Shown: in pieces, positions 34,098-45,959 of the stretch
How the letters are laid out: the number at the start of each line of letters is the position of its first letter
Numbering within the stretch: the stretch's first letter is position 1
NCBI GenBank assembly: GCA_013115135.1
Contig: JABANP010000377.1
Location: 1-53,125 of the forward strand
Origin: Perkinsus olseni
Lineage: Eukaryota > Perkinsozoa > Perkinsida > Perkinsidae
DNA length: 53,125 nt
Direction of reading: 5' to 3'
Program-made: the position numbers and the translations under genes
Notes under the pieces: model-generated
Database searches by the model: none
Told to the model about the DNA's origin: nothing
The model's input: the letters and a program-made list of their open reading frames with translations, nothing else

Positions 34098-36028
34098 TCA
34101 TGCAGCGGTCTTGCCATTAGTATCGCTAACCATCTTGTTACTAACGAAAACAGCGTAGCCTTCCACTGGAAATGTTATAAAAAAATGATCGAATAATGAT
34201 GATGATGATGATGATAATACCGAATGGCCGATTGACTGCTGACCCCACTGTCCTGCTCCTGTCGTTGATGGTGGTGTTAGTAATAACATCAAGTATTAGG
34301 TGGGGGTAGTGGTCGCAGCATCAGCAGATTCTACAATATTACCGGGAACTGGTTTGGTGTTGTTGATATTCGATAATAGTATACTTGACGATAACATCAT
34401 TGACGACCCTCCTTTTCTGGTCCCTCCATCACCAAAGTCGTTATTCTCCTTATCGTTATTACCATCCACTTTATCGTCTTCCACCCCTCACTGGAGGAGG
34501 AGGTGGTGGTGGTATGGTAGGAGGCGTGTATGCACCAAAATGCTGCTGCAGCTGTTGTTGCCGCGACCGCCGCCGGCTGTCGTTGTTGTCGTTGTTCGGC
34601 AGGGAGGGCTGCTGTTACCACCACCATCACCACTACCGTTGTTATCATCAGTATTGCCCAGGACTCCCTGCATCTCTACTTTGCCATCATCATCAGAGTG
34701 CTCCTGTGGGCTGCCAGCACTGAGATGGTGGGGTCCCCATGGGATTACTAACTACTACTAGTACCTCTCCTCCACCTTATCACCATCGATTTTTCTCATC
34801 TCTCTTATCTCCTTCTACTTTCGTAGCCATCTACATCACAAGATGAATCATCCTTTACCCTCACTACTACTACTTACTAACTGACCTCATCATCATCATC
34901 TGCCGGTTGTTGTTGTTGTTGTTGTTGTTGTAGTGGTGGTATCCTATGTAATAAGCCTTGTCCTAGATCACACCCTAAGCATCCCTCACCACCATCCCAG
35001 TCATATGATGGTGATATATCAGCTATCCATACCCTACTCAACCTCGAGTTATATACTTTGATACGAACAACACCATCATTGGCCTCATCATCTCGAGCAA
35101 AATACCTACCACCGTACTACTACTACTACCATGATGGGGGTAGTATCAATGAGAGTATCTTTAGTACTCATCAAACTCATGCTTCAAGTCCTGTACATCC
35201 CGAAGTATCCTGTTATTATGTACTATTTGTATTAGATAATCATCACCAGGAGTTAAACCAGCATGATCTGATAATTACAGAAGGGCACTGGTGCAGTAGA
35301 TGATTACTGTTATTGTTGTTGTTGTTACTACCAGCGGGTGAGTTTGGGAATACTTGTAATACTCGGAGACCATGGGATCTACCATCATCAACTTGTTCAT
35401 AGTGTAAGGTTATACCCAGCAAACCATGAGATGAACCTACAACAACAACCACCACCACCAACTGATACCATAACCATCATATAATTATGATGATGATTTT
35501 GATATTACCCTTCCATGCAGTATGTGGTAATACCTGAACTTGCCGTAAGGTCAATGTTAATATCGAGTATACGGAGAGGGTGAGGGTCTTCTCCTCATCT
35601 GAACTTGTTATAGATACACAAATGTAGTGGTAGTAGTATTATCAGTATTACGCTCCATAACAGCATTGAAGAAATCATCATGATTTTCTGATACCTTCAT
35701 ACCATCCAACCCTACTATGTAATCAAAGTATGCCTAATAACAACAACAACAACAACATAACAACAACAGCACGACTACTACTACAAGTATTACCTCTAAA
35801 CCCTGCCATATGTGCTGGCGACCCCTCCCCGAACCGACATGATTCGAATCCAGCACCATGGCTAGGGTCAATACTACTGCTGCTGCTGTTAGTATCATCA
35901 TCATCACTGCTGCTTTCATGTATTTGGTTATTACTCGTGTTATCATCACTAGTATTGGATGATGATGCATCGTCAGCATCATCGTGATGGTGGTCGGGAT
36001 TATTATCAGTACTTTCAGTAGCACCCAT
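34098..36028 (-). CDS. GRASP: Golgi reassembly-stacking protein (GRASP55/65 family)
   Basis: Peripheral Golgi protein with two PDZ-like GRASP domains that tethers cisternae. Start ATG 36026-36028: MGATES has Gly2, typical of N-myristoylated GRASPs. A Ser/Asp-rich insert precedes the first domain (FESCRFGEGSPAHMAGFRG joined to AYFDYIVGLDGMKVSENHDD). It continues EEKTLTLSVYSI, VLPHTAWKG, GLLGITLHYEQVDDGR, VLQVFPNSPAG and HAGLTPGDDYLIQIVHN in the second domain, ending EGCLGCDLGQGLLHRIPPL, the hallmark end of the module. A poly-Gln stretch and TAG at 34877-34879 follow. A Pro-rich exon (FGAYTPPTIPPPPPPP, 34500-34560) and a tail to 34098 suggest a spliced C-terminal region. Introns of about 50-75 nt join without frame errors. 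Confidence 0.92.
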
Positions 36029-36337
36029 AAGAGAGATGAATACTGCTGTATCGGTGGTGATTATGATTACAACATCAGCGTGATCCTGTCACAATATTGT
36101 GCTTATCACCGTCATAATGATACCATCCCATTAATAAGAACACAAGATAGATGATTACGTATGAGCACAACAAGAAGTAGAAGAAGATGGACAACGTTAT
36201 TATTAAAAGTACTACTACTAGTAAGAAGAAGAAGAGAAGATGATAACTAAAGACGTGCATTATGCCCATTGCCATCATCATCATCATCGGACAGCGAGAG
36301 ACCATGCTGCTGCTGGTGTTGTTGTTGTTGATACTAG

Positions 36338-38990
36338 TCAATCACCATTAGCTTCTAATACGTATACTAGTAGTAATGATAAGGGGTATAGACATAATAC
36401 CATTAGACCATGTACCAGCCTGATGATGATGAACAGCAGAATAAGTCCAACTCCTGCCATGCTATTATTATTACAGATGGATCCTTCTCAGTGCTATAAG
36501 GCCTATTATCATCTCAATTATTATTATAGTGATGGTCTCTGCCGTGAAGGTCCATACCAAACCTTGGAAATATACCTAACGATAATACCATGCGACCAAC
36601 ATATCATGATGATGATGATGATAAGAGTACTATTACCACTGCTAAGAATATCCCAAGACAGAAGGTATTATTCATCGATGCAGCCCCTTGTAATGTTGAT
36701 ATTGATATTGTTATATGTTTACTCGTCTTCTTCTGGGCGTAGGTGTAAGCTGCTACTAACTCGCTAGCATTACTGGCCAATGGGGCCAATATAAATGATA
36801 TATAAAATGAATTAATACCACTACGGACACCAATCTCATTCAATACATCAACTGCTGGATCTGAGAATATTAATACCAACAATGTACCTGAGCATCATAA
36901 TCATTATTATCACTACTCCCCAGTATTGTTGTTGGTATTACCTATCCCCATGAGGTATGCTGCCCTGATCTTGATCCTCGATTGCTGTTCATCTGGTGAT
37001 AAATCTGCCAAGTCCTCCGGTATATCATCCTCATCATCATCTTCATCTTCACGAGGTAGATAATATTCATGTTGATGATGTACTCCAGTCGGGGTTGTTG
37101 TTGACGCTGATGCTCTGTTATTGATAATCAACTGTTGTCTTAAATCCTCGTTGTTGTTCTTATTATCTGTTGGAGGTAAATCATCATCACACTCGATACC
37201 ATCGATGATGATGCTCATTATTATTACTATTATTAAACTGATAATAACCTCCACCATTGCCAGCATCACCATCAGTACTGTTGCATACTGATGATGACCT
37301 TCTATGAGTATGATGGTTGTTGTTGAATCGATCTGGATGCTCTCGACACTCCAATATATATATTATCATCATAGTAACGAACTCATCAAAGTCAATATAA
37401 CCCGATGTATCAGCATCAGCTTCTTCAAATAACAATCGTAATTCCTGCGCGATGTAAGCATCATATCCTACCATTGCTGATACTACTATTATTACGTCAA
37501 ATGTAATCCTCTCATGTAGGTCCCTCATCAGCATCTTAAATTCATCAAAATCTATCGTATGATCTGATGATGATGATAAGGAGCGTGATCACTATTACGA
37601 TGAGTAGTAAGCATTACCTTTATTAACATCATAATACTGGAAGAATGGTCCAAGAAGCTTCCTCATCTGTCTAATGTGCTCCAGTGGTATATGATGATTC
37701 AATATCAATGGCATATCCAAAGTAGTGGTAGTCTGGTTGTTGTTGTAGTTGTGATTGGTGGTAGTATCGGTAGTTATTATACCATCCATAGCCCCCCTTA
37801 ATGTGATATCACCATGCTTGATCGCCTCGACTCTAGCGTCAACAATGATATCCTCGTTTACCATACACTTTCTACTATCATTATATTGTATGATTAAATA
37901 CGTAATGAATGATATAAAACATATAACCTAACAACAGCAACATCAGCACGATGATGTTACGATGACGTGGAACCCTTACCATGCCAATACCACTCCAAAG
38001 GTGTTCCTTCATGGACTTCTCATGTATGCTTATATCATCATCATAGCCTTCTACTGACGCAGGTATCTGTCAACAACCATCTGATAGTACTATGAAAGGA
38101 ACATGACTGTTTGAAGCCTGGGAAGGGACAACCTTCATGCCATGTGAAAGCGGCATTCCCCAGTTGAGTTCCACGCAAATGAACTGGGCTGGTATAAGCG
38201 CAGCGGTCGGAAGTGTTGGTGATGGTTGGTTGAGGAGTAGTTCCGAATTAGCCTTAGATGTATTACCTGTATTATCAGATACAGTAGAGTACTGCACATC
38301 ATGAAGTAGGCATTCTTCCGTACTATAGCCCCTACACTTATACCAGTACCTGATGATAATAATCAAGTACACTCAACTAGTAGTAGCAGTAGTGATGACC
38401 TGTGAGAGAGAGGTTATTGTGTGGCATCAACTTGGACCACTCTGAATCTGGTATATCATTAGGTAATTGTTTATACATTGGTTTGCCATTAACAACATTG
38501 ACTCTACCACCGAGTATTGCTAGGAACCATGGTATTGTTAATAACATGATAGTCGATCCAGCAAGAGCACCAACACCTACTGATACCTGATACGACGATA
38601 AGCCGATATCAACAACTACAACGGCAGCAGCAGCAGGAGGATGCACTAGTGTTGTTACTACCTGTTGTTAGCATCATCCCCAACCCCCGAGAACAACACC
38701 ATCATACCATCTGGTACTGCCTCCTAGTACTGGTAGTACTACTGATCCGACCATGTTAGATATAGATGGTACCAGTAGTAATAACTCACTACCATTGGAT
38801 ATTGTATTACTGGCTTTTAAATAATACATAACCATACACTAAGGTGAGGAATGCTAATTGAAGAGCAGTACCTGGACCACAACAACACTACCACTGGCCA
38901 CCATGATGATGATAATAGTACATCTCAGCAGGTGGTATGAAGAAGCCTCCTGATCTGTGGAATAAGTAGCCCTCCGGCAACCTCCGATGA
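36338..38990 (-). CDS. EF-hand Na+/Ca2+ (cation/Ca2+) exchanger
   Basis: Membrane antiporter of the CaCA superfamily with a cytosolic EF-hand pair. The first alpha repeat reads NTISNGSELLLLVPSI, VVLPVLG-AVPDGMMVLFSG and SVGVGALAGSTIMLLTIPWF (38830-38600). The loop carries EF1 (DVNKDHTIDFDE, split by an intron) and EF2 (DADTSGYIDFDEF, 37400). The second repeat has GTLLVLIFSDPAVDVLNEIG, LAPLASNASELVAAYTYA and QGAASMNNTFCLGIFLA (36870-36640), then YFQGLVWTFTAETITII and LYPLSLLVYVLEANGD to TGA 36338-36340. The order resembles plant NCL/EF-CAX proteins. The start is not fixed; an exon at about 38925-38985 (EGYLFHRSGGFFIPP) seems to belong. Extra bases at 38815-38818 (TTTT) and about 38719-38724 break the frame. 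Confidence 0.92.
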
Positions 38991-39029
38991 TGATGATGAC
39001 ATACTGATTAGTAGTATTATTCAACTATC

Positions 39030-40169
39030 ATATGATGATAATTGTATCAACACAATACCGATATACCCTATTAGTGGTATTGTAAACTGTTATTACTATT
39101 ATACCCGCCTTATCCGTTTTTACCCATTTTAACGAGAGGTGCAATAGTAGCAAGAGCAAAACGGTAGCCTGATAACCTCGCTGATCCGGGTTGGACAGCA
39201 ATCTGAATAACAATGGTGAGTACCATCTGATGATGCTGGTGGTGGTGGGTAGGTGGTGGTATTACGGCAATGTGCCTAGCTTCCCCAGTGTAGGGTCTAT
39301 ATCCCTATGTACTCTTCTAGGCCCAGTGAACCAAGCTTATTATGTACATAGTCGTACGATACACAATCATACCTCGAACATAAGGAACCCGTTATTAGTT
39401 CAACACACCACAACCATCGCTACTACCATACGTGTTAATATTACCATGCCATACCACTCACCGACATACAGCAGTCCATACCAAAACGAAGGGTAAACCA
39501 TATCTTTTGCATACACCCACACTGATATTAACAGTAGTACTAACATAGCCATGCTGAGTACCATTGCTATTACCTCAACCTCTAGGTGTGGCCTATCTCC
39601 TGCGCTGCTGTTGTGCTTGACTATCTCTCTAAAACTTTAACTCTGTTCTCCAACAATGATAGTCTATCATTAATATCATGATCATTCCTAGTGCTGGTAA
39701 TTCCCATACATCAGTACCATCGATTCATATCATCACCATACACACGCTACATAATAGTCTCCTAGGTGGTGTAGTTAAGTCATGACAGGAACCCTTCCCT
39801 TGCACTGTTGATAACGATCTACGACTACCAATGGCAGCAGCAGTAGCAGCTAGACCACACCCTTGTCTTAAGACAGAGAAAGAAGAAGACGACGAGAAAG
39901 AAGGAAATAATAAGGACATCAACAACAACAACAACAAGAACAACAACATCAACTACATAGTGCTGATAAAGCATGCTCGTAAACTGCGTGCGCCCGGGTA
40001 ATCGATTTCTGATACCCGCAGTCAGTAGCATTAACTTCAATCCCGTGGTTGTTATTAATATTAACTGGCTGTTGTTGTTGTCGTAGCACTGAAGAACGCA
40101 GGAAGTGCAGATCAGGTACACATTTATTGGAGGTACATTCATCAGATGAGGATGATGATGTAATACCAA
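39030..40169 (-). CDS. Unidentified membrane protein exons
   Basis: Minus-strand exons encode an N-terminal Cys-containing segment (SSDECTSNKCVPDLHFL, 40140; IEVNATDCGYQKSITRAH, 40010), ATAAAIGSRRSLSTVQG (39830), a coiled-coil-like NDRLSLLENRVKVLER (39650), a membrane helix (VLSMAMLVLLLISVWVYA, 39540) and YPSFWYGLLYVGEWYG. They may form a separate gene or the 5' end of the exchanger gene. Near 39130 either of two frames (SGYRFALATIAPLVKMG or a Leu-rich helix) could be used. No family recognised. Confidence 0.35.
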
Positions 40170-40269
40170 ACTAACAATAGTAATAACTCACTATTGGTAG
40201 TATCTTGTAGGGCTTCCCAAGATCAACATCAGATCAGACACACGCCCGTAGGCAGCATCCGGGTAAGGA

Positions 40270-43200
40270 GAGTAGGCACCACCACCTACAGTCGAAGTCA
40301 ATACCAGAGGATCAGGAAGTGGTAATAATAATGATATGTATTGTGGTAGTGATGGTGATCATGAATAGATGCATCATTGGCAGAACTAAAACCGGGGTAG
40401 TAATAGATGATGCTTATAATACCACAACTTCACCACCTCCCAAGAACCCAGTAGTAGGATCATCAGTCGACGGGCAGTAGTACATAGCAGTGAGAGGTTC
40501 ATGATAACTATATTTAGATTACCAGGGTATGTCGGTGGTGATGTTGTTGATGGTGCTACCACCCATCCAGCTGCTGGCGATTACTACTAAGTAATTCTAT
40601 GGTAGGGGATACATCCCTGTTCTTGCCTAATGTAGTAATGTTATGGTCATGGTCTTATGGTAATAATATGGTTAGATACAGCAACAAGAAGAAGTGGGCG
40701 TAGTAGTACCGATCATCATGATCATGATTATTATTATCATACATATGATAATCAACAACACTCAACACCAACAACAACAGCCATATAACCGACTACAACA
40801 ACATGACTATTACTATTACGATAATAATAACAACAACAATCGTCCACAAGATTATTATTATCATCACTCACACCGGGCCCCCATCCCAGACAGCAGCAAC
40901 ATCGTCAACAAGCAGTAAACAGTCAATGCGGTAGTAGGTAGTAATACTCATTGAGGAGGTTAATGTAGGGAGGCATTGCTGGCATGTTGATGCTGAGACC
41001 ATGGGTAATGACCATCATCATCATTATCACTCATCGAGCAGCCAATCGTTACTTGGTAGGCACCCCTGTCTGATGATCTTCATACATTTTACTAAACCAG
41101 AGCATGAGGGTAGGCTGAGTATGGTTACCGAGGAACAGATTAGACGTCATGGTAACACCACTCCCGCGCATGTTGATGATGGTATTGTTGTTATAACTAG
41201 GTGTTCATCGTTATATGATATCTTCGATAGTGGTGAGATATCCCCAGCTGATGGTGTTATTATGCTTTTAGCCTCACAATTACCCCGTAAGAAGAATATA
41301 CAAAAAGTAATCATACAATACAACAACCACGACCACTGCCACTTGTTGTTGTTGTGCTTTGTCAGGATTGATTCAATATTCCTAAATCGTCGTGGGCTAC
41401 ATCTGCTCACGTACCCATTCTGATGTCAGTCAGAGCCGTCATGCGTTTGTAGCACCATTAGAGCTGTGTAGCAGTTGATATCAAGCAGTAGATGTTGATA
41501 GATGTCTCATCTACTTTGGTGTTTGGGCCCACCACCACCATACAGTCTCACAATAACAACAATAGGTAGGTTGATGATGATAGTCAAGGATAAGATTTCG
41601 ATCATTGTTGGCTATTAGACAGGGCCCGTCGCCGTGAAGCCAACACCCGTGACCATACATCATTAATAATCGATCACCTGGCACGTGCTGCAGTGGAGTT
41701 TCTCAGGATGCTGCTGCATACGTCGTTATGCGGTAGTAACAACCCAGTATAACATTATCATCATGATTGTTGTTGTAGGTTCCAACTGGCCATTTCTGCA
41801 CAGTCCTTAGCATCACTAAATGTAACTGTATTCTCTCAATCTCATATGCTCTGATAAAAACATACTAACTTGCGGACCACTTTCTAACACCTTCCCCTCT
41901 ACTACTACCACTACTTCTGCCGCTGATGTTGTTGCTGTTGTTATGTAGATATATCTTGTATTATGAGCCTCGTATTGGGAAATGATAATAATAATCATCC
42001 CATCACCCCTCGATCACTCTTCTGCATCACAACTTTACGTTCTTCCAGTTGTAGTCATAATAACAAAGGATCATCTGCGTTATCAGTCGCTACCTCGCGC
42101 TGTTACTTGACTACATCATCATCACCATCATCATGATACACAAAGGCAGGGCCTCCCTCACTGCATAAGCTCTTCCCAACAGTAGTGTCGAGATGCCTCA
42201 CCTCGGCCACCCTAAACGTCGAAGGCGGCCTGCCTCTCAATACGTTGTACAGGGGCAAGTATTTAACCTATACCACAACGACACTTTTCAACAACAACAA
42301 GACCACGACGATGACGATCGATACAATAACCCCTTGCACATGAGGAGGGGAGGGTAGTAGTAGTGAGTGTCGCCGATTGCACAAGGAAATGTGAGAATAG
42401 GTGAGGAACGCTACTAGTGTCTTGGGGTCAATAATAGCACTCTTATTATTAGATTCACTACAATGATGTTATCGGAGTTATCGAGCATTATAACAAAGGC
42501 TAATACTTCACAACTGGATGATGATGTGATCTAAGATGTCTCCATTACAACACAGAAGCCCGGATCAGCTGCTGGCACTTCTACTGGCCATATGTGTTGT
42601 GATTATCGAATAGTCCACAAGGATAATAAAAGTTTATATTTTGTCCCTGCTCGCTTAGGATTACACTACACCCGCAGGTAAACTAACACCAACAGCAGCG
42701 TCCATGATGTTCGATGACGATGTTTGATAGGTATGATTGAACTTATCAAGAGTAAAGTAGCGTGCAACACAGCTAGGGACATGTTATGTTACTCTACACG
42801 CTATAATGCACAACAGGCATTTACAGGCTGGTAGTACTGGATTATCTCATATCAAAATACAGAAGTCACCATCAGCCACTAGTGGCCGCTATCAATCTTA
42901 TAAACAGTAAATACGACAACCACTCATCATGTATTATGTTACTGTGTTACATTTCTGCGAGAATATTACGTGGACCTTCTACAGGAGTCCCTGGGTCAGG
43001 TGAAAGCAGGGGCAATGTATGATACCGTCAGTAAAGAATCTCATACATCGGCGACGATGATGATGCTATGGGGACTCAACAGGTTATTATCCAGTCCACG
43101 ATCCAGTTTGTGATGATGTATTATTGCCATCATGTGAGTTTAGTACTATTCTCATTAAACTACTTCTATATAATGATGTTGAAGAGTTCATAACATAATA

Positions 43201-43460
43201 ATTATACTCACTACTACTACCATCACGACGCCTCAGTAGGCTGGTGATGATGTTGTTAGTAGTCACGATCCGCCAGTACGCCCTCTGTCGGAGCATTACT
43301 ACAACTACTACATGCGGGTTGTTTTACCATTCCATGCGGTTGATTCACATCCCTCATTAGCCCTGAGGATGCTAGCCAAGCTTATATCAATCATCCGTGC
43401 AAATGATTGTGGCGTATTATTAAGGTGCAGGTTTATTAAAAGATGATGATTCGTTATGAT
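40270..43460 (+). CDS. Unidentified multi-exon protein, mostly helical
   Basis: Plus-strand exon-like segments: TTSPPPKNPVVGSSVDGQ (40430), SMVGDTSLFLPNVVMLWSW (40600), EEQIRRHGNTTPAHVDDG (41130), SSLYDIFDSGEISPADGV (41205), RDHTSLIIDHLARAAVEFL (41655), KLFPTVVSRCLTSATLNV (42170), IRFTTMMLSELSSIITKA (42450), FSTILIKLLLYNDVEEF (43140) and HPSLALRMLAKLISII (43350). Introns of about 50-70 nt fit between several. The C-terminal part is helical-repeat-like; a trafficking regulator of the Mic1/RMC1 type crossed my mind, but the match is too weak to claim. It may be more than one gene. Confidence 0.4.
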
Positions 43461-44479
43461 ATCCTTTTTTTTTTTGTAGTTCACTCTTTATGATTTGATC
43501 AATCTGGCGGTATCAATAGCAGCCGCTAGACAGCAGTATCACGTACGGTAAACTCACTAATGAGGAATAGGGATTCAAATGAGCAATCGATAATAGCATG
43601 ACAGCCCCAGAGGAAGACGGAGGGTGAGGAAACATTGAGTGAAGCGTGGTATCACGCTTTGATTGGTGATGCAGCCTACTGGACTCATACATACAACAGA
43701 CATCACTCATCGAGGGTAGGGTGTGAGTGGTGGTGCGGCATACTCACCCGTCATTTTATTGGCCGTATTATCAAGGCATTAGTGGATGCTCAATACTACA
43801 ACTACTTCTCATGACCACCACCAGCAGCACTCGTGCCACCACGCAGCAGCTGGGTTGTCGATGATGATGATGATGCACCAACATCTTAACTGATTATACT
43901 GCTACCCTAATACCGGAAGCATCATCATCATCATCGTCGTCTGTCCCTCTTGTCAATAAAAGTATCACAACCATTATCCAGTACCATACCAATAAAGTGT
44001 AATACTTATCATCAATAAACCACCACTACCAGTGATGATTACGTCATGATGTTAGGTATGTATGGGGTGATGATGACGATGATGGTAGCTCTTTGGCAGA
44101 GATGCGCATCAATAAGACAAATTGGTGATAAGGTGTATAAACTAAAGGGAGAAGGAGCTGGACAACCCAGAACTATCACATAACCAATTTCTTGCCGAAT
44201 TATTGGTAGTAATAATAATGGCAACAGTCAGTATGGTTATGATGTTGTTGGTTGTGATGATAGATACATAGATCGTTATTAAAGCATAGATGGCGAACAG
44301 CAGACCCATGCACAGCAGATCCTCTATATTTGTAATACTACCACCACTACGACCACTACGGCCAGTACTGCTACCTCTGCAGGCACCCGATTATGGTAGA
44401 CTGACGAAAGGTAAGGGTCTAGAATCCGTACCGTCGACAAATGGCCAGGCATGCCATTGAATCTTAATACGTGGATCCA
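43461..44479. other. Unresolved stretch, GAT-rich
   Basis: Open frames on both strands are short and repeat-driven. I see no defendable exon. An 11-base poly-T lies near 43466. Confidence 0.35.
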
Positions 44480-45373
44480 CTAATGCGCCAGATGGTGCAG
44501 CTTAAGATACCGCTGGCACATTCCGAAGCACTCAGAGGATTGGCTCACCATACCCACTCAAAGCGAGATGTATGAGCATTTGATATCTGATAAAGTTATT
44601 GTTGCTGCATTAGCAAGGGTCCAAGGGGTGATCAGAAAGACCCACTGCTTTTAGATTTAATAAAACTAAAAGGTATTATCAATACCCTATGTTATACATT
44701 ATAAACATGTTATTGATGCATTTAGACTCTTTCAATAATACTTCAACAGCAGCAGCGATGCAGCTGATACGCGATGATTCCTACAAAGAAAGAGATATTG
44801 AGGTGAGATGACCTGTGAACCAGCACCTTACATCGGTTATCAGCGCACAAAGACTTTGCTGCATTGAGGAGGCACCAGCAATCGACACTTACACATCATC
44901 TTTTGTTAGGGATGGCGGAATACTGTGAGCTCCTCCTCCTCCTCGCTCGTCGTCGTCGTTCTACCTCTAAAGATCATCATCGTAGTAGTAGATGATACTA
45001 CGTTGATGATGATATCATCTAGCAAATGAATCGCATGGCAAGATAGTATTTTGCCCAGTGCCAAGGGGTATTACATCAACATCAAGAAGATTATACGAGG
45101 CGATAATCAACATCTGTATACCGATAATACTCAGCAATAACTTTCGTATACCATTCACTACCTATCACCACCATAATATTGATATGTGCACATCATCTAG
45201 GTGTTAGCTGATAGTAGTAAATTTATATTAAAATGGAATGAATCAGAAATTACATGATCTTCCTAAGTATCTAGTACATAACATGACTGATGGCATTATC
45301 AAATCCATGCAGCATGAGCTGATGAAGTGCGTAGTAGATATGTCTATAGTCAAGAGCCTCTATTAGCAGCTAC
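44480..45373 (+). CDS. Exostosin-like glycosyltransferase (GT47 type), partial model
   Basis: The key exon at about 45025-45145 reads GKIVFCPVPRGITSTSRRLY then EAIINICIPIILSNNFRIPF. This is the exostosin core: a Cys-Pro..G segment, then E-x-hydrophobic, the C-IP-V/I-IL-S nucleotide-sugar binding stretch and a Pro-Phe. The next exon, LHDLPKYLVHNMTDGIIKSM then QHELMKCV (45260), matches the usual end (P..L......M...L). Upstream helical exons (HKDFAALRRHQQSTLTHHLL, 44850) probably belong. GT47 enzymes act in the secretory pathway on glycans. The N-terminus and membrane anchor were not found, so start and end are approximate. Confidence 0.7.
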
Positions 45374-45959
45374 ATCCTGATGCTACTCGATACTATCTTA
45401 CAGCTTTCTATACTATAGTAGTATAGATATTAGAGTTGATGATGATTGGCCATCGCACGCCAACGTGCTCCATATTATCATGTTCATTGCCTCGTATCAC
45501 ATTATCTTCATCCTTCCTGTTGTTTGCAGACTGTTCGCGGTAGAGGGCCCTAGGTATCTAGGTGTATACATCTTTCCATTATTATTGCTTCATCATTGAG
45601 TCGATCAATAAAAGCTGACATGTGAACGTAGGTGCAGTAGTAAATTTCAGCGAATCCGGGTGCTCGTCTTACGGGTCGCCGTGCAGTGCTCCACTGATGC
45701 TTCGCAAACCATCATGTCCTCTGCACTCCTCGCCTCATGACGACACACAGGAACAGCATCATCTTTATTACTGTCTGTTCAGCGTACCCTGGCTGATCAC
45801 TGCTTCCATGCACCACCAGTGATGCACCACTACTGACATCGGCTCGTTGTCGCTATTATTCTTAACTTAACAGCGTGAGTACACAGCAGAATTGCTATCA
45901 GTGTACTCTTAGAACGAGATGCAGAGAAAGCAAATATAACAGCATTTCAATCACAGACA

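Noticed and set aside
40590..40690. NDUFAF3/AAMDC-like fragment (LPNVVMLW)
   Set aside because: Only a few residues resemble the family, and neighbouring exons do not fit it.
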